Part shown: positions 24,459 to 36,834 of the stretch, in pieces
Numbering within the stretch: position 1 is the stretch's first letter
How the letters are laid out: each line of letters starts with the position of its first letter
NCBI GenBank assembly: GCA_963921195.1
Contig: OY992540.1
Location: 170,283,923 to 170,347,922, forward strand
Length of the DNA stretch: 64,000 bases
Direction: 5' to 3'
Source: Pegoplata infirma
Taxonomy: Eukaryota > Arthropoda > Insecta > Diptera > Anthomyiidae
Translations under genes and position numbers: made by a program
Notes under the pieces: model-generated
Told to the model about the DNA's origin: nothing
What the model saw: the letters and a program-made list of their open reading frames with translations, nothing else
The model's database searches: none

Positions 24459-24856
24459 TACAGGTCGTAAATGTTAACCGATTTTTTTGAAATTTAGAAT
24501 ATAAGCCTATATTAAGGTAATAAATAAGTGCCTTGAAAGTTTTTGAAATCGGACCTACAAGGAAACTATTTCAGGGTGGACACTAGGGTGGGGCGATTAG
24601 TAAGGAAGGAAAAAAATCTTAATGGGCGCTTCGCGTTTCTGATTCTTGGGATTGTACTGAGCAAAAAACTCAACTAGACCATACGTCTACGGTGAAAATC
24701 GAGCCTCCCGATTTTGACTTGAAATTTTTTCTCAGACTTTATTTTTTTTTTTAAATTTACAAATTTTCTTGGGCTCATATTTCGTAAACTATTTGAAATT
24801 TTGACTTATTTTCAAAAGTAAAGTTGTAGCTATTGTTTTTTGGAAAAAGGTACCTA

Positions 24857-26152
24857 CACGCAAAAAAAAACTTGTGTCGGAGTGAGCAAAAATCTGGCAT
24901 AATTTTACCAAGAATATGCTAAAACTACAACCGACGAAGTAGTTTTCGTAATTTAGCCAAAACACTTATGTAAAAAATTTTGAAGAAAATGCTAATGCTA
25001 TTTAAGCAAAAACTTGGTAAAATATACCAAAAGAAATATGGTGAAATATACCAAAATTATTTGAAAAGCTGACTAAAAATAATGCTAAAAATTACCACAT
25101 TTATGCTAAAATAAATTTTTAATAAATTTTTGTAAAAATTTGTATATTTGTTGAATTTAAAATTTTCACAGAATAAATCCATATTAATATAATAAATGTT
25201 GTGTAGGATTTAATTTACCACCGACCAACTGACCCTTTTTGTTCAATTTTCTCGAGTGACTGCTGCCTACGCTTCTTCTTGAAGTAAAGGATCCGCTATA
25301 GCTTCACGAATTTATTTAAAAGCATCCTGTAAAAATAGAAAATTATTACAAAACATAAATTTTTAATTTAAAAAATTGGTTAACCCCATTGGTCTCTTGG
25401 TAAGGAGGAACACTTACTTTGTCATTCCATTTGTAACTCATCAAAACAGGTATGGACTCCCTTGGCTTTGGGTTTTTAGGTTTTAATTTTATAACTAAAG
25501 GCAGGATTGGTGTCCACGCTCTTTATTGTAGTGAAGGATTCTCCATAGCTTCAAAAATTTATTTAGAAGTACCCTGTAAAAATATAAAATTATTACCAAA
25601 CACTCATTTTTAACTAAAAATCTATTAAACCTTATTGGTGTCTTCGGAATGCGGGTATACTCATTTTATCATTCCATTTGTTATTCATCGAAACATACGT
25701 CTGGGACTCCATTGGTTTTTCTTATTGAATGGTGTTTTAAGTGATGAAAGCAAAATTAACTTTAACATTCTTTTATCTTACATTTATTTATCTTTTAGAA
25801 AACTAATTATTTATTTTTATTTATGTATTAATTTATTTTTATTTTATATATCAATTTCCTTTTTACGTTTTTATAACACAAAAAATAAACGAACAACGCA
25901 CGCACACAAAAATACAAAATGAAAATGGCGGTCTGTATTTGTTTTTTTGTTGTTTTCTTTCGATAAATTTTTGTGCAGGTAATTTGCGTTATTGTGCAAG
26001 CTACTTGGTTATTTTACATAAAAAATGAATTACGTTACTTTAACATCGACAAGCATAATATTAGCAAAAATTTGGTAAAAATTTTTTTTTGGTATGAAAA
26101 AAGTTTTACCAAGTAGGATTGCTCAATCTTACACAGATTTTTTTTTTGCGTG
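24857..26152. mobile_element. CACGCAAAA-ended TA element, 1296 bp
   Basis: Ends CACGCAAAAAAAAACTTGTG and, reversed, CACGCAAAAAAAAAATCTGTG, TA on both sides. Subterminal stretches are rich in AAAATTTGGTAAAA / TTTTACCAA. It contains two direct copies of a CAAAGGATCCGCTATAGCTTCAC-like / CTCCATAGCTTCA block (25285, 25540). Likely related to the CACTCA family. Confidence 0.8.
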
Positions 26153-26744
26153 TATTTAGTAAAATTAGCACCAGCTGATCTCAAAACTCTTGTAAAAAAA
26201 ATTTAATGTTCCGTTATTCCAGAAAAGCCTGTATTTCAACTTTTTATGCAATTTTAATATTTGGATTTATTTGCTATTTTATTAATTTATTTCGTTATTT
26301 TCAAAATAAATAGCTTCAAAATGTTTCAATTAGTGGAATTTGATAATAAATTAAATCTAAAAAAAAATTAATATAAATTAATAAAAAAATTAAAAGCCTA
26401 AACTAAAAAAATGCAAACTTTTCGTTTTTGCTTGAAACAATTTCTGTGCTGATGCACATTGCATTTAATGCACATATAAATTCCGGTGGTCAAGGGGAGA
26501 TAATTGCAGAAAGATGAGACTTAACATTTGTAACAAAATATACCTGAACTTCATCCTTTTCATACATAAATATTTTTTTGAAAAATGTGATCGAAATGGG
26601 TTATCATGCAGGGGGCCCCTTTTTCGATTTTAGATCTTTTGGCAATTGCGATTACACGGGTCAATTTTTTTCTTATATGGGTTCACTCTTACGACCGTAA
26701 ATAAGTTGTTTAGCAAAACACCAGTAACAGAATAAAAACGTAAA

Positions 26745-27075
26745 GCCATAATCAGTTAAGAAGTGAGGTAGTGAAGTAGTGAGGTAGAGCCCTATGTGAT
26801 TTTCAATAAGAAAAAAGAGTGCAGATAATTTTAAAATTTGTGTGTTCTTCATACGCATTGAATTTTTCCATAAGACTAAAAAGTAGAGAGACGTAAACAA
26901 AATCTGTTGAGAATAGAATTTCTCTACCTCGCTCTACTTTTTACGCTTATGTCAAAATTCAATGTGTATGAAGAACACACAAATTTAAAAATTCTATACT
27001 CTTTTTTCTTATTGAAAATCATATAAGGCTCTACCTCACTACTTCATTACCTCACTTCTAAACTGATTATGGCTT
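26745..27075. repeat. Palindrome, ~330 bp
   Basis: AAGCCATAATCAGTTAAG...GTGAGGTAGTGAAGTAGTGAGG on the left pairs with CCTCACTACTTCATTACC...CTGATTATGGCTT on the right; the centre lies near 26910. A further inverted-repeat MITE inside the 23.1-27.9 kb element. Confidence 0.75.
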
Positions 27076-28310
27076 AATGGATACAGAAAAAAGATTTTTT
27101 TAAACATTAGCCCTTAAACTCACAAAAATAGCAAGTGTAAACTGCACATTATGCGTTCTTAAATTCTAATATTATATGACTGTGCCTCTAATAAAACAAT
27201 AAATTTTTTTTCTGGATTCTGGTGTTGTGACATAAAATTTTGTAACGTCTGCTTGATTAAAATTTTGGAATTCCCAAAAAAGGACATTAGTATTTTTTTA
27301 CAACGCACAGAAGAGTGCAGTGACATTCAATGTACATATATCAAATATTAACAATGTTTGCAAAAGAAAAAATTTCATCACAGAAAAGGTCTAAATTTTT
27401 TAAGATCTACTTTTATTAAGGGTCATAAAAACCGTGACAAAAAATATTTGTTTTATGTTTTTATGGCTTTTAAAATTCAAGTAGCTAACTCCGTTTTGTT
27501 ACTGATCGATGTAACATCTTTTGCAATTTGTTAGTCAGGTAAAACCTAATAATGTGATGGAAAGAAAATGTTTGACGTCACAATTAAAACAAACGAAAAT
27601 TAGAATACAAAAAACCGAAACAAAACCGATACGAAAGTAGAAAAAAATGAATTGGTATTGGATTTTAATTGGTATTGGTTTTGAAGAATAAAAGTATTGG
27701 TTTTTAATTGGTATTGGTAGTGGGGAATCGGTATTGGTTTTTTATCGGTATTGGTATCGCACAAATAAAGGTATTGGTTTTTAATTGGTATTGGTTTTCA
27801 ATTTGAATTGGTATTAACGGGTATTGGTATCGAAAAGGTATTGGTACCCATCATTGCTGAAAAGTCATAATATCAATCTTAAAATTTGCAAATGAAATTA
27901 AAAATTTTTTAATTTTTTTGTATAGAAAAATATTTAATGTTATGACTGTTCAATCATAAACATTGGCTTATGACAGTCATAGTCAGTCATAACTGTGAAT
28001 AAGCACGTTTGTAAGACTATAAAATGGTCCTATTTTGGAAGTAAATACGACTGACAGGGTCCCCTTGTGAAAAAATTTTTTTGAGTAAAAAAGTTCCCCT
28101 AAAAAATATTTTTCTTGGTTATTAATTTGTCACGCAATATTAAATATATTAACAAAAATTAACACAATACCCCCCCCCCCCCCCTTCAAACCAAACTTCA
28201 TTGATTTCCGATTTTTTGGTAAAAAAAAAAATCTCCCCCCCCAAATGAAATTCCTGGATCCGCGCCTGGTCATATATCTTCATATATGTAGCCATATATC
28301 CTCGTATGTA

Positions 28311-29948
28311 CAGTGACGAGCCAAAGTGTAACAGGGTTCACATTGCTTAGATAATCTGCTCTATATTTTAAACTACACAAGATAAAGTATTGAAGTTTTT
28401 TGATAATTTTATTAGTTAATTGATCAGAATTTATAAACATTATCGAAATATGCTGTAAAATTTTTTATAAAAAAAATATAGTAAGAATTCCATAAAAAGG
28501 CAAGTGTTACATTATTGCACTCATGATTTTTCTACATAAATCTTTAGGACAACTTTTATATTTCGCGCATATAGACCCGGATTTTGCAATTTTTTTATAA
28601 AACTTAATAAATAACATAAAAATAATTCATTTGTTGAAAAGAAATTTTGGCTAAACATTATTTTTAACTCAAAAGTCCGTCCTTTTTACGTTTTTTGGGG
28701 AACCACGCATATTTATCAAGCTAAGAATTTGCAGAAATTATTTTTTTTGAATGGTGTTTATATCAGGCGATAATAGAGACAATTTATAAAAAATTTCGTA
28801 AATGGATTGTTGCTTTTGCAATTAGTAAAAAAAAAGTTATTGTGTACTGGGGTTGGGTTTCTGGAGGAATTTCAAATATTTTTGCCGAAATTCGACATTT
28901 TTCGGCTGAATAAAGACCAATTTTGCCTCAAGAAGTGTTTTCTTAATTCAGCCGTAAATAAATCAACAAGTTATATCACCAGTTGATCATAAATTTTGTT
29001 AAGAATGGGTTTATGCCATTTAAAACCACTATCACATTTCGTGATTTTGGACATTATCCTCGGGGTAGTGCCATAGTGTCAAATTATCGAATCAGAACGC
29101 AATCTTTGGAGTTAATTTTTTCAGAAAGAACAAAAATAAATAATGTTTAATAAATAAAAGTCTTTTGCTGCTCTTATCATTGGACGAAATTCACTAATTC
29201 AATTTAGGTACCCCAAACAATAATTTTAAATAGGGATTTAATAATAACTACATTCTTTATAACAATATTGTCAATCTACTGATGATTTTAATTGACGATA
29301 TATTTACGACCGAATATAGAAAAAACATCATCGGCCAGAATTGGCTCGTATTCATCCGAAAAATGTTGAATATCTGCAAAAATATTTGAAATTCCGCCAA
29401 AAACCGAAATTGAGTACCCAATAAAAAAATTGTATTAATTGCAAAATAAACAAACCACTTATGAATTTGATTATAAATGGGCTCTACTATCGCCGGATAT
29501 AAACGCCATTCCAAAAAAATAATGTCTGTATATTCTAAGCTTGAGTAATACGTGTGGCTCTCCTAAAATCGTTAAAAGGACGGACTTTTGAGTTAAAAAA
29601 ATGTTTAGCCAAAATTTCTTTTCAACAAATGAATTATTTTTATGTTATTTATTAAGTTTTATAAAAAAATTGCAAAATCCGGGTCTATATGCGCGAAATA
29701 TAAAAGTTGTCCTAAAGATTTATGTAGAAAAATCATGAGTGCAATAATGTAACACTTGCCTTTTTATGGAATTTTTACTATATTTTATTTATAAAAAATT
29801 TTACAGCATATTTCGATAATGTTTATAAATTCTGATCAATTAACTAATAAAATTGTCAAAAAACTTCAATACTTTATCTTGTGTAGTTTAAAATATAGAG
29901 CAGATTATCTAAGCAATGTGAACCCTGTTACACTTTTGCTCGTCACTG
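28311..29948. mobile_element. Tc1-like foldback element, 1638 bp, with transposase-like debris
   Basis: Ends CAGTGACGAGCCAAAGTG and, reversed, CAGTGACGAGCAAAAGTG, with TA on both sides: typical Tc1-type termini. Arms of about 400 bp pair almost perfectly and pairing continues, more weakly, to about 28990/29290, so most of the element is palindromic. In the inner arms one frame reads FGGISNIFADIQHFSDEYEP on the minus strand (open 29434-29288) and, degraded, GGISNIFAEIRHFSAE on the plus strand (about 28870-28920). This may be remnant transposase, not a functional gene. Confidence 0.85.
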
Positions 29949-30715
29949 TATATGTTTCCATATACGACCATTTTTCACCGGGTATGTAAAATTATTTTTC
30001 AAAAAAACTAATTTCTCTAAAAAACGATTGCTTTCGGGACAATTTCAAACAAAAATCATTGATTCTGGAATGTTAAATAGAACGGTTGCAGGTTAGTTTG
30101 ATGAGTTCTGGAACCGATTATTTGGAACAGAAAATTTTGCTGGGGATATACGTCCAAATTTATAAAAAATTAAAACGTTTTATAACAGGTTTATTAATCG
30201 AATTTCCATACAAAATTTGTTTTATAAATATCTTATTAACCTCTTTTAACTTTTATGAATTTGAAGGATAAACTTTGATCGATTTTTTTTAATAACTGTT
30301 ATAACAGTTATTTACTCCAATAAATATAAAATAAAAGTTATTTTAAATTGTTTGAACAAAAAGTTTTAAATAACTGTTACTTTATACTTTTATGATAAAA
30401 ATAAAAGTTATTGCTAATTATAAGACGGGACATCTCTAGAAGTACTTTTATATATAAAATACTTAGTTTGGACTACATTCGTTTAATGATTTTTTTTTTT
30501 AAACAAAAATACATATAGTATAACTGTTAAAATTGGACTCTGCTCAAAACTGAAAATTTTTTTTATATTGGAAAAGAGTATGTTAAAGTTATTCGCTTTT
30601 TTTTTATTTGAATTCCTAATAAGATCACCTAACTTTTGCAAGAAATCCGGACTCGATACGACCAAGAATACCATCAGGGCATTATAAGAAATATAATTTC
30701 TTATAATCTTATAAA

Positions 30716-30990
30716 AGTAGTAATCGACAATTTCGTTCTTAAAAAGTCGAAAAGTCGACTTTTTCCTTCGAATTTTTTTGACTTTTTTCGATTTTTTTTC
30801 GACTTTTTTCGACTTTATCTTTTATATGAAAATAATTTCTTCCTTCGACTTTTTGTATGAAAAAGTCGTAATCGACATTTTCGTTCTTAAAAAGTCGAAA
30901 AATCGACTTTTTCCTTCGAATTTTTTTGACTTTTTTCGATTTTTTTTCGACTTTATCTTTTATATGAAAATAATTTCTTCCTTCTGAAAA
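30716..30990 (+). repeat. Two direct copies of a 150-bp GTCGA-rich unit
   Basis: 'GTAATCGACAATTTCGTTCTTAAAAAGTCGAAAA' type blocks begin at about 30719 and 30869. Each continues with TTTTTCCTTCGAATTTTTTTGAC and a TTTTCGAC-rich stretch ending TATATGAAAATAATTTCTTCC. Similar GTCGA/TCGAC sequence occurs at 39120-39240. The open frames in both directions come from the simple sequence. Stretch 29985-30715 holds nothing recognisable. Confidence 0.8.
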
Positions 30991-31290
30991 AAAAATCAAA
31001 TGAGAGCCAAGTTTAATATAACAACTGAAGATATTGGCATTACCATGTATTTTGTATGTGAAGCAAAAATGCCAATGCCAAATTCATGAGTTAGAAAGTG
31101 CTAACAATAAGTGCAATATTTACCAATTTTGATTATTGTAAAAACCTTTTCGATTTCTTCGACTTTTTTTAACCTTTATTACTTTGGTACCCACACTCAA
31201 AAAATTATGTTAGTAAAATCAACTGAAAATGTCAGTTAAAATAACTACTTTGTAAGTTGTTTTGGGGTCAACTACTTTTTCAGTTAAATC

Positions 31291-33096
31291 CATTGGCGTA
31301 GGAAGCCAACATTTCTGGGAGGGGCTAAAGCCCCCCTAGATTTTTTTGAGTTTTTTGGTATTTTTTTTAATAGAAAACCCTAGACCTATTCCTGAAGGTG
31401 TCCTAAAATCGAATGCGGTTAATAATTCATATTTTTTTTTTTAACAAATTTTGATTCTGAAAATTTTTCGGAAATTTAGAACTCCCAGATACCTTTTGAG
31501 AATGAAAGACTTTTAATGTTTTTCCTATAGTAAAATCATTAGATTACTATGATTTTTTTCAAGAGAAAGTTCTGATGATTGCAAAAGTTGATGATTATTA
31601 GCCAAAATTGTCAGATTCTTTCTTCCAATAACTTTTGTCTATGAAAAACCCCTTAGAATTTAGAAATTTTTTTAAATCAAAGAAGTTAAAATGCTTTCCT
31701 GAGGTTAAAACCCTACACTCAAAAAAGTATGTCGGTAAAATCTACTACAAAAGACAGTTGTTTTGACTACATTTTGTCGTTGAAAAGGCGTCCACTACAT
31801 AAACGGTAAAAACAACTGAACATGTTGTTGTTTTTAACTATTGATTTTCAACTACAAAATGTAGTAAAAACTACTACAAAACTGTTTAATACAGTTGTTT
31901 TTTCTACAATTGCCTGAAATTTTATTAAAAAATTTCTTAAACGTTTAAATGATTGATATTTATTTATTTAAAAAGCAATACATTTCAGTTGGTTGTATAG
32001 AATTTCGACATGATGACAATTTTTTGATATATTTATCTGGAATTATAGAAGAAAAAAATTATATTAATAAAATGTTAAACAAAATAAATTGATTGTATTT
32101 ACCTTTGTTTTTTTAATAGTTCATTTCAAATTTTCACCGCTACTGATCAAAATTTGTCTGGAATAAAAAAAAAACGAAATGCTTTGGCAAAATTGATTTA
32201 TAAAAAAAAAGAATTAATTTGAAATGTTTCAAAAAAGTATGTACCTGCTCTGTTGTGTATACAAAGAAAAGAAAGATGGCGCGCTCATAAGAAAACAAAA
32301 CACTGCACACATTTTATTTTGTTTTTTTCCGATTGGTTTTTACGCACGCTTATGTGAGCGCTATATTATACACACTTGTTATCTCATTTATCCACTTATT
32401 TTCTTTCGCTCAAGAATATTTTTCCAAAAACATATTTTTTGTTATAATTAAATTTAATAAATTGTAATTTAATTTATTTAGATATTATTTATTTGGTATA
32501 AAAATAATTCCTTCCGCATCCCGCACGACCAACTCGCTCGACACATTCGTTTGCAATAAAAATTTCTAGAAAAAAACGAGTTTTAGAAAAAAAACTAAAA
32601 ACAACTACATAAATCAACTATTGCTACAGTGTAGTATATTTTTTGTAGTTATTTTTTGAAACTACTACAAAAAAAGTTGTTTGAGATTTTTTCATACAAA
32701 AACGACCGAAATTGTAGTTAAAAACAACAGCTACTACTTACTACACAAACGACCGTCATGTAGTAACTGCAATAATTTTCTGAGTGTAAGATTCGGTAAA
32801 GTTTTTATTACAGACAAAAACATCAGATTCATATAAAAACTTTTTTTAATAATGCAGACTATTTTTCAATGGGAAAAACTATTAGATCTAATATAATAAT
32901 CATTACGAGTCCTTAAGACTAGTAGAATAATCATAACGAGTCCTAAAGGCTCATTATTATTATTTAGTGTTGCAAAAATTAATGAAATCATTAAATTATT
33001 AAAAAAAATTTGTGAATGATTAAAATTCTGGGGGGGGGGGCTAAAATTTTTCTGGGGGGCTAAGCCCCCCCCCAGACAGGGCTATCTACGCCAATG
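31291..33096. mobile_element. hAT-like element, 1806 bp, TSD GTTAAATC
   Basis: Ends CATTGGCGTAGGAAGCC and, reversed, CATTGGCGTAGATAGCC, flanked by identical GTTAAATC (31283-31290, 33097-33104). GGGGCTAAAGCCCCCC near the left end is matched by GGGGGGCTAAGCCCCCCC near the right. TGGCGTAG termini with G/C-rich subterminal stretches are common in insect hAT MITEs. It contains the element at 31716-32786 and degraded 35-bp repeats. Confidence 0.88.
31716..32786. mobile_element. CACTCA-ended TA element (inner), 1071 bp
   Basis: Ends CACTCAAAAAAGTATGTCGG and TAATTTTCTGAGTG, TA on both sides. Subterminal ACTACAAAA / GTAGTT motifs on both strands. The same family as the outer host element at 31192-33901, so the family was active both before and after the hAT-like insertion. 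The interior 31950-32560 is non-coding. Confidence 0.82.
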
Positions 33097-33394
33097 GTTA
33101 AATCAACTAACAATGTAAGTTATTTTAACTGACAAAAAACAACTGACTTATGTAGTAAAAATTACTAACATTTGTAGTCAAAACTACTAAGTAATATGTA
33201 GTAAAAATAAAATAAACAATATATAATTTTTTTTAAAAAATTTTTCAGAAAAAAAATTGAAGACCAAATTTTTTCAAAGTTTTTTTTTTTTTTGTAAAAA
33301 AGTTGTGAAAAATAAAAAAAAAAACGAAAATTTATTTATTTTTTTTGGAAAAAACTTTGAAAATTTTTCAGAGATAAAAAAATAAAATTAACTA

Positions 33395-33703
33395 CAGTTG
33401 AACCTCGATTATCCGGGTTGCACGGGACCGGACTAAGCACGGATAACCGAAAAACACGGTTAAAAGAGGTTATATATTTTTCTACATTTGTATATGTTCG
33501 TGAATATAATGCACGGATAATAGAGGTAAAGCACGGTTAATAGAGGTAAAAACAATAACAAAAAATACAATATGTACGTACATGTATGAATTGCACGGAT
33601 AGTAGAGGTAAAGCACGGATAATAGAGGTAAAAAACAAACACACAGCATGCCGGTTAATAGAGGCACCGGTTAATAGAGGGCCGGATAATCGAGGTTCAA
33701 CTG
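33395..33703 (+). mobile_element. Tigger/pogo-like MITE, 309 bp (copy 1)
   Basis: Ends CAGTTGAACCTCGATTA, TA on both sides; interior repeats of GCACGGATAATAGAGGTAAA. The terminus is diagnostic of pogo/Tigger elements. A near-identical 309-bp copy lies in opposite orientation at 40966-41274. Confidence 0.92.
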
Positions 33704-34759
33704 TACTTTAAATAACTGTTACTACATTACAGTACTTTTTTGTTAGTTATTCAAAAAAAAAAACGACTCAAAATAACTAAAAGAAATAGTTGTTTGATAT
33801 TTTTCATACAAAAATAACTGACTTTGTAGTTAAAAACAACTTACTACTGTAAAATATACAAACAACTAACATGTAGTAACTTACATAATTTTCTGAGTGT
33901 GCATAATTCGAAAATATGGTATTTTTTACACAAAATGGAGTACCGTTTTTTTTTTGTGACGGCGCACATTGGGTTGAACACTACCAAAACTGAGGATTAA
34001 TTCAAAATTTGAAGTTGGTATATTGTAATATTTTTTTTATGGGTTTAAAGAGGATAAAATTCTCCATCAATAGCTGGCAAAATTAGTATTCTAAGTTGTT
34101 TACTTTTTTTGCTATGCTCTCTCAAAGTTTAATAATTTTAATTAATTTAGTGTACAGTGGTAAAAAGTGAAAAACCAGATTTTTCAAGTGATTTTTTTTT
34201 TGTTTTCAACTAAAAATAAAAATTTTTGTAAAATGGATTCACAAACTACAGGTATTTAGCTATATTATTGACAAGCGGTTGTTAAGATAAAAGTTGAAAA
34301 AATTGTTTTAATAATTTTTTAAAAAATATCCTAAAAATAGGGTATTTTTTACATATATGTTGAGTTTTGGTTGCTACTCTGATGAGCTCGGGCGTATGTG
34401 AGAACATAGTGATAAAATATAGGATTTTTGCTTTAAAATTCATGAAAGAACCAATGCCAAGACTTGCCAATACGAAAAATACAAGAGATTCTTTTTAAAC
34501 ATCTCCAGTGTTAAAAAATTATATGCTCGAAATCTTAATAGCTAACACTTGTTTTTTGTTTTAGTTTTTCTATTGTCTTTATGTTGTTTACCGTTTTTGC
34601 TTATTGCTATTTATTGTAAATGTGTGATTTAATTATAATAACAAATAATTTTAATGATCATATATATTTGAGTGGGGTGTAAAGTTACTTTTTATCGAAA
34701 TTGGTAATGTTTTTGCTTAATATACTAAAAGGTACATATCCCATGCAGTTTTTGAAAAA

Positions 34760-35035
34760 AAAAATTAGCGAAATTGTTTTAATGTTTAAATTACATTCGG
34801 TATCAAATTTTGTTCATATTTCTCAGCCAGCAACCAAATTAAAGCCTTTAGTATTTTTAGGTTATGTGGAATGTACCAAAATTTTCGAGGTGTCCTTACA
34901 CTTTCGTTTATAACTTTTAAACCGCAACACCGATATCGCTCAAATGCAATACCAAACTGCTTAGGATAACTAGAAGTAAATATGTTAAGTTTCAGTGATA
35001 TCTGGTTAATATTTTTGCCATGATCGCGGTATAAA
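34760..35035 (+). repeat. INE-1-like repeat, truncated and diverged
   Basis: 'CAACCAAATTAAAGCC', 'TTTTTAGGTTATGTGGAATGTACC', 'AACCGCAACACCGATATCGCTC' and 'ATGTTAAGTTTCAGTGATATC' follow the order of the full copy at 18040 but diverge more, and the 3' third is missing. Stretches 33905-34700 and 35036-35570 show nothing recognisable. Confidence 0.7.
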
Positions 35036-35574
35036 AAACAGCATTATTTACTTATATTACAAATTGAGCATTAAAAGTTTTTAAAGTGCAAAACACTTAA
35101 AATATCAAAACAGCTGCAAATTTTAAAATTTGTCGTAATGGATTTTCAGTCCACTCTATTGTATATAGTGGAATGCCTCATATATCAAACAAACCTTAAT
35201 TAGGTTAACTTGTAGCGAATAACCCAATTTAGCATTTTTACTGTGTTGCTATTCTTAAAGAATATAAAGCTTTTCTAAATTATTTACTAGGTATAATTAG
35301 CGCATACAAAAAAATATGTTAGAAAACAATTCGAGTAATGAATTGTTAAAACTTAAAACAAAAATTATAATTTTTTAATTGAGTAATTATAAATTTACCC
35401 AAAAATGAAAAAGAAATAAGTAAATAATTTAATAAAAATTTAGTAGTTTTTTAATTGATTTGCTCAAATTTTTCGATAAATTTTATCAAATATTTACTCA
35501 ACACTTTTAAATTGTTTACTGGTGAAAAATTAAGTTATTATCAATTAATACTCTTAAAAATTTACTCAACATTT

Positions 35575-36203
35575 TTATACCCTCCACTTAGTGATAGAGG
35601 GTATATATAAGTTTGTCATTCCGTTTGTAACTCATCGAAATATCGGTCTGGGACCCCATAAAGTATATATATTCATGATGCTCGATCGATTTTAAGACAT
35701 TCTTGCGATGTCCGTCTGTCCGTCTGTCCGTCTGTCTGTCTGTTGAAAATGCTCTCGCGGACAAAATATTGCACAGAGATGACTGAAACTTAACATATAT
35801 ATTGGAAGTTCTCCCGAGAAGTTTGGTATTGCATTTGAGCGATATCGGTTCAGCGGTTCAAAAGTTATGAACGAAAATGTAAGCACACCTCAAAAATTTC
35901 AGTACATTCAACATAACCTAAAAATACAAAATGCTTTAATTCGGCTTCTGGTTGACATATGTTAACACAATTGAACACCAAATGGTATTTAAAGAAGTAC
36001 GAACATATTTTTTGACACAAACCGAAAAAAATCGCGGATTTTTTTTTTTAACAAAATTTTTTTTCGCGGAAATTTTTTTTCAATTTTTTTTTTTTTTTCA
36101 AAAGTAATTTCCTTTTAAATAAAGTTGTTTGCAATAATCTTTTTGAAATTGTGGAGGGTATCACTACATTCGGCAAGGCCGAATTTAATTTTTTACTTGT
36201 TTT
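35575..36203 (-). mobile_element. INE-1/DINE-1-like element (inverted copy)
   Basis: Reverse complement of 18040-18676: begins TATACCCTCCACTTAGTGATAGAGGG and ends TTCGGCAAGGCCGAATTTAATTTTTTACTTGT. It includes the GTCCGTCT run (35708-35742). Similarity is close over the whole length, indicating recent amplification. The stretch 36204-36830 is AT-rich without features. Confidence 0.8.
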
Positions 36204-36834
36204 CTGTTGTTATAGTATAATTAAATTTTAATTTTAATTTATTAAGTTATCGATTTTAATTTTAAAGTTACAACAAAATTTATGAATCAATATTTTTTTA
36301 TCGAACATTTTGGTTTTTTTGCATTAGTTTAGATTTTTAAATAAAAAAATATTGTATTTAAAATATATGAATCAAGTTTTGTTTTGAAAATGTTAAATTT
36401 TTTGTATTCATACGATTTTTAAATAAAAAAAATTGTGATTCCTATTTTTGAAGAAAATTTTAAATTTTTTTAATTTTATGAACCACAAAAATAAAATTTT
36501 ATAAAAAATTTATTCTAATAAAAATACATATTTTTTTTAATTTAATAACAACGCATTAAATATTCTTTAATTTGCAATTTGATTCATTAATTTATCGCTT
36601 TTGCTTCCAAAGTTACAGCAAAAATTGTGACTCAAGATAAGTTTTCCAAAAATCGAAAAAGTGCCTAGCAGGTTAAAAAAAAATTTTTTCCATATTTTTT
36701 TTTTTCAAAATAGTAGTTTTTTGTTGATTAATAAGTATTCATCAATAAAAAATTAAAATATTTCAAAATTACGGCATCCCTGAATTAATCCCCATTTTGC
36801 CTATCGTTCAACCCACTGTGCGGCGTTGCAAAAA

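Larger units (their letters stand above)
23099..27856. mobile_element. GGTATTGG-type hAT-like element, 4758 bp, TSD CTGAAAAG
   Basis: Ends CAAGGATGGGTACCAAT and, reversed, CAATGATGGGTACCAAT, flanked by identical CTGAAAAG (23091-23098, 27857-27864). Both ends carry arrays of GGTATTGGTTTT-like motifs (23130-23330, 27650-27845). It contains later insertions at 23436-24458 and 24857-26152 and a palindrome at 26745-27075. Its right third is the uninserted paralogue of 4709-13962. It has itself split a small palindrome (TATTCACAGTT... at 23042 with ...AACTGTGAATA at 28004). No transposase frame. Confidence 0.9.
21071..28268. mobile_element. hAT-like element, 7198 bp, TSD GTCATATA
   Basis: Ends CAGGCGCGGATCCAGG on both sides, flanked by identical GTCATATA at 21063-21070 and 28269-28276. 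G/C homopolymer runs follow each terminus (21086-21095; 28171-28188, 28234-28242), as in several hAT families with CAGGSGCGGATCC ends. Contents: A/G-rich tract, degraded 35-bp repeats (21350-22020), a degenerate tandem (22240-22720) and a second hAT element (23099-27856). No transposase frame survives. Confidence 0.88.
20889..29984. mobile_element. CATATATG-ended element opened by nested insertions (tentative outer limits)
   Basis: The right end CCATTTTTCACCGGG at 29984 matches the terminus of the intact relative at 62846-63844. Near the left, CATATATG-type sequence starts at 20940, and CCCAGGAAAATTTTTTGG at 20889 may be the degraded terminus. Removing 21071-28268 and 28311-29948 leaves only about 250 bp of CATATATG-rich sequence. 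The left boundary is uncertain. Confidence 0.5.
31192..33901. mobile_element. CACTCA-type element (outer), opened by hAT-like and Tigger-like insertions
   Basis: Left end CACACTCAAAAAATTATGT, right end ACATAATTTTCTGAGTGTG. Interior, once insertions are removed, is rich in TCAGTTAAAATAACTAC / AACTGACTTTGTAG. The flanks are not TA on either side, so the exact boundary is open by one or two bases. It hosts 31291-33096 and 33395-33703. Confidence 0.7.

Noticed and set aside
24580..24600. CTAGGGTGGGGCGATTAG as another TAGGG-type hAT terminus
   Set aside because: No partner terminus or octamer duplication could be found, so it is not listed as an element.
30736..30999. Overlapping charged or Phe-rich frames on both strands
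   Set aside because: Produced by the GTCGAAAAA/TTTTTCGAC simple sequence in the 150-bp duplication.
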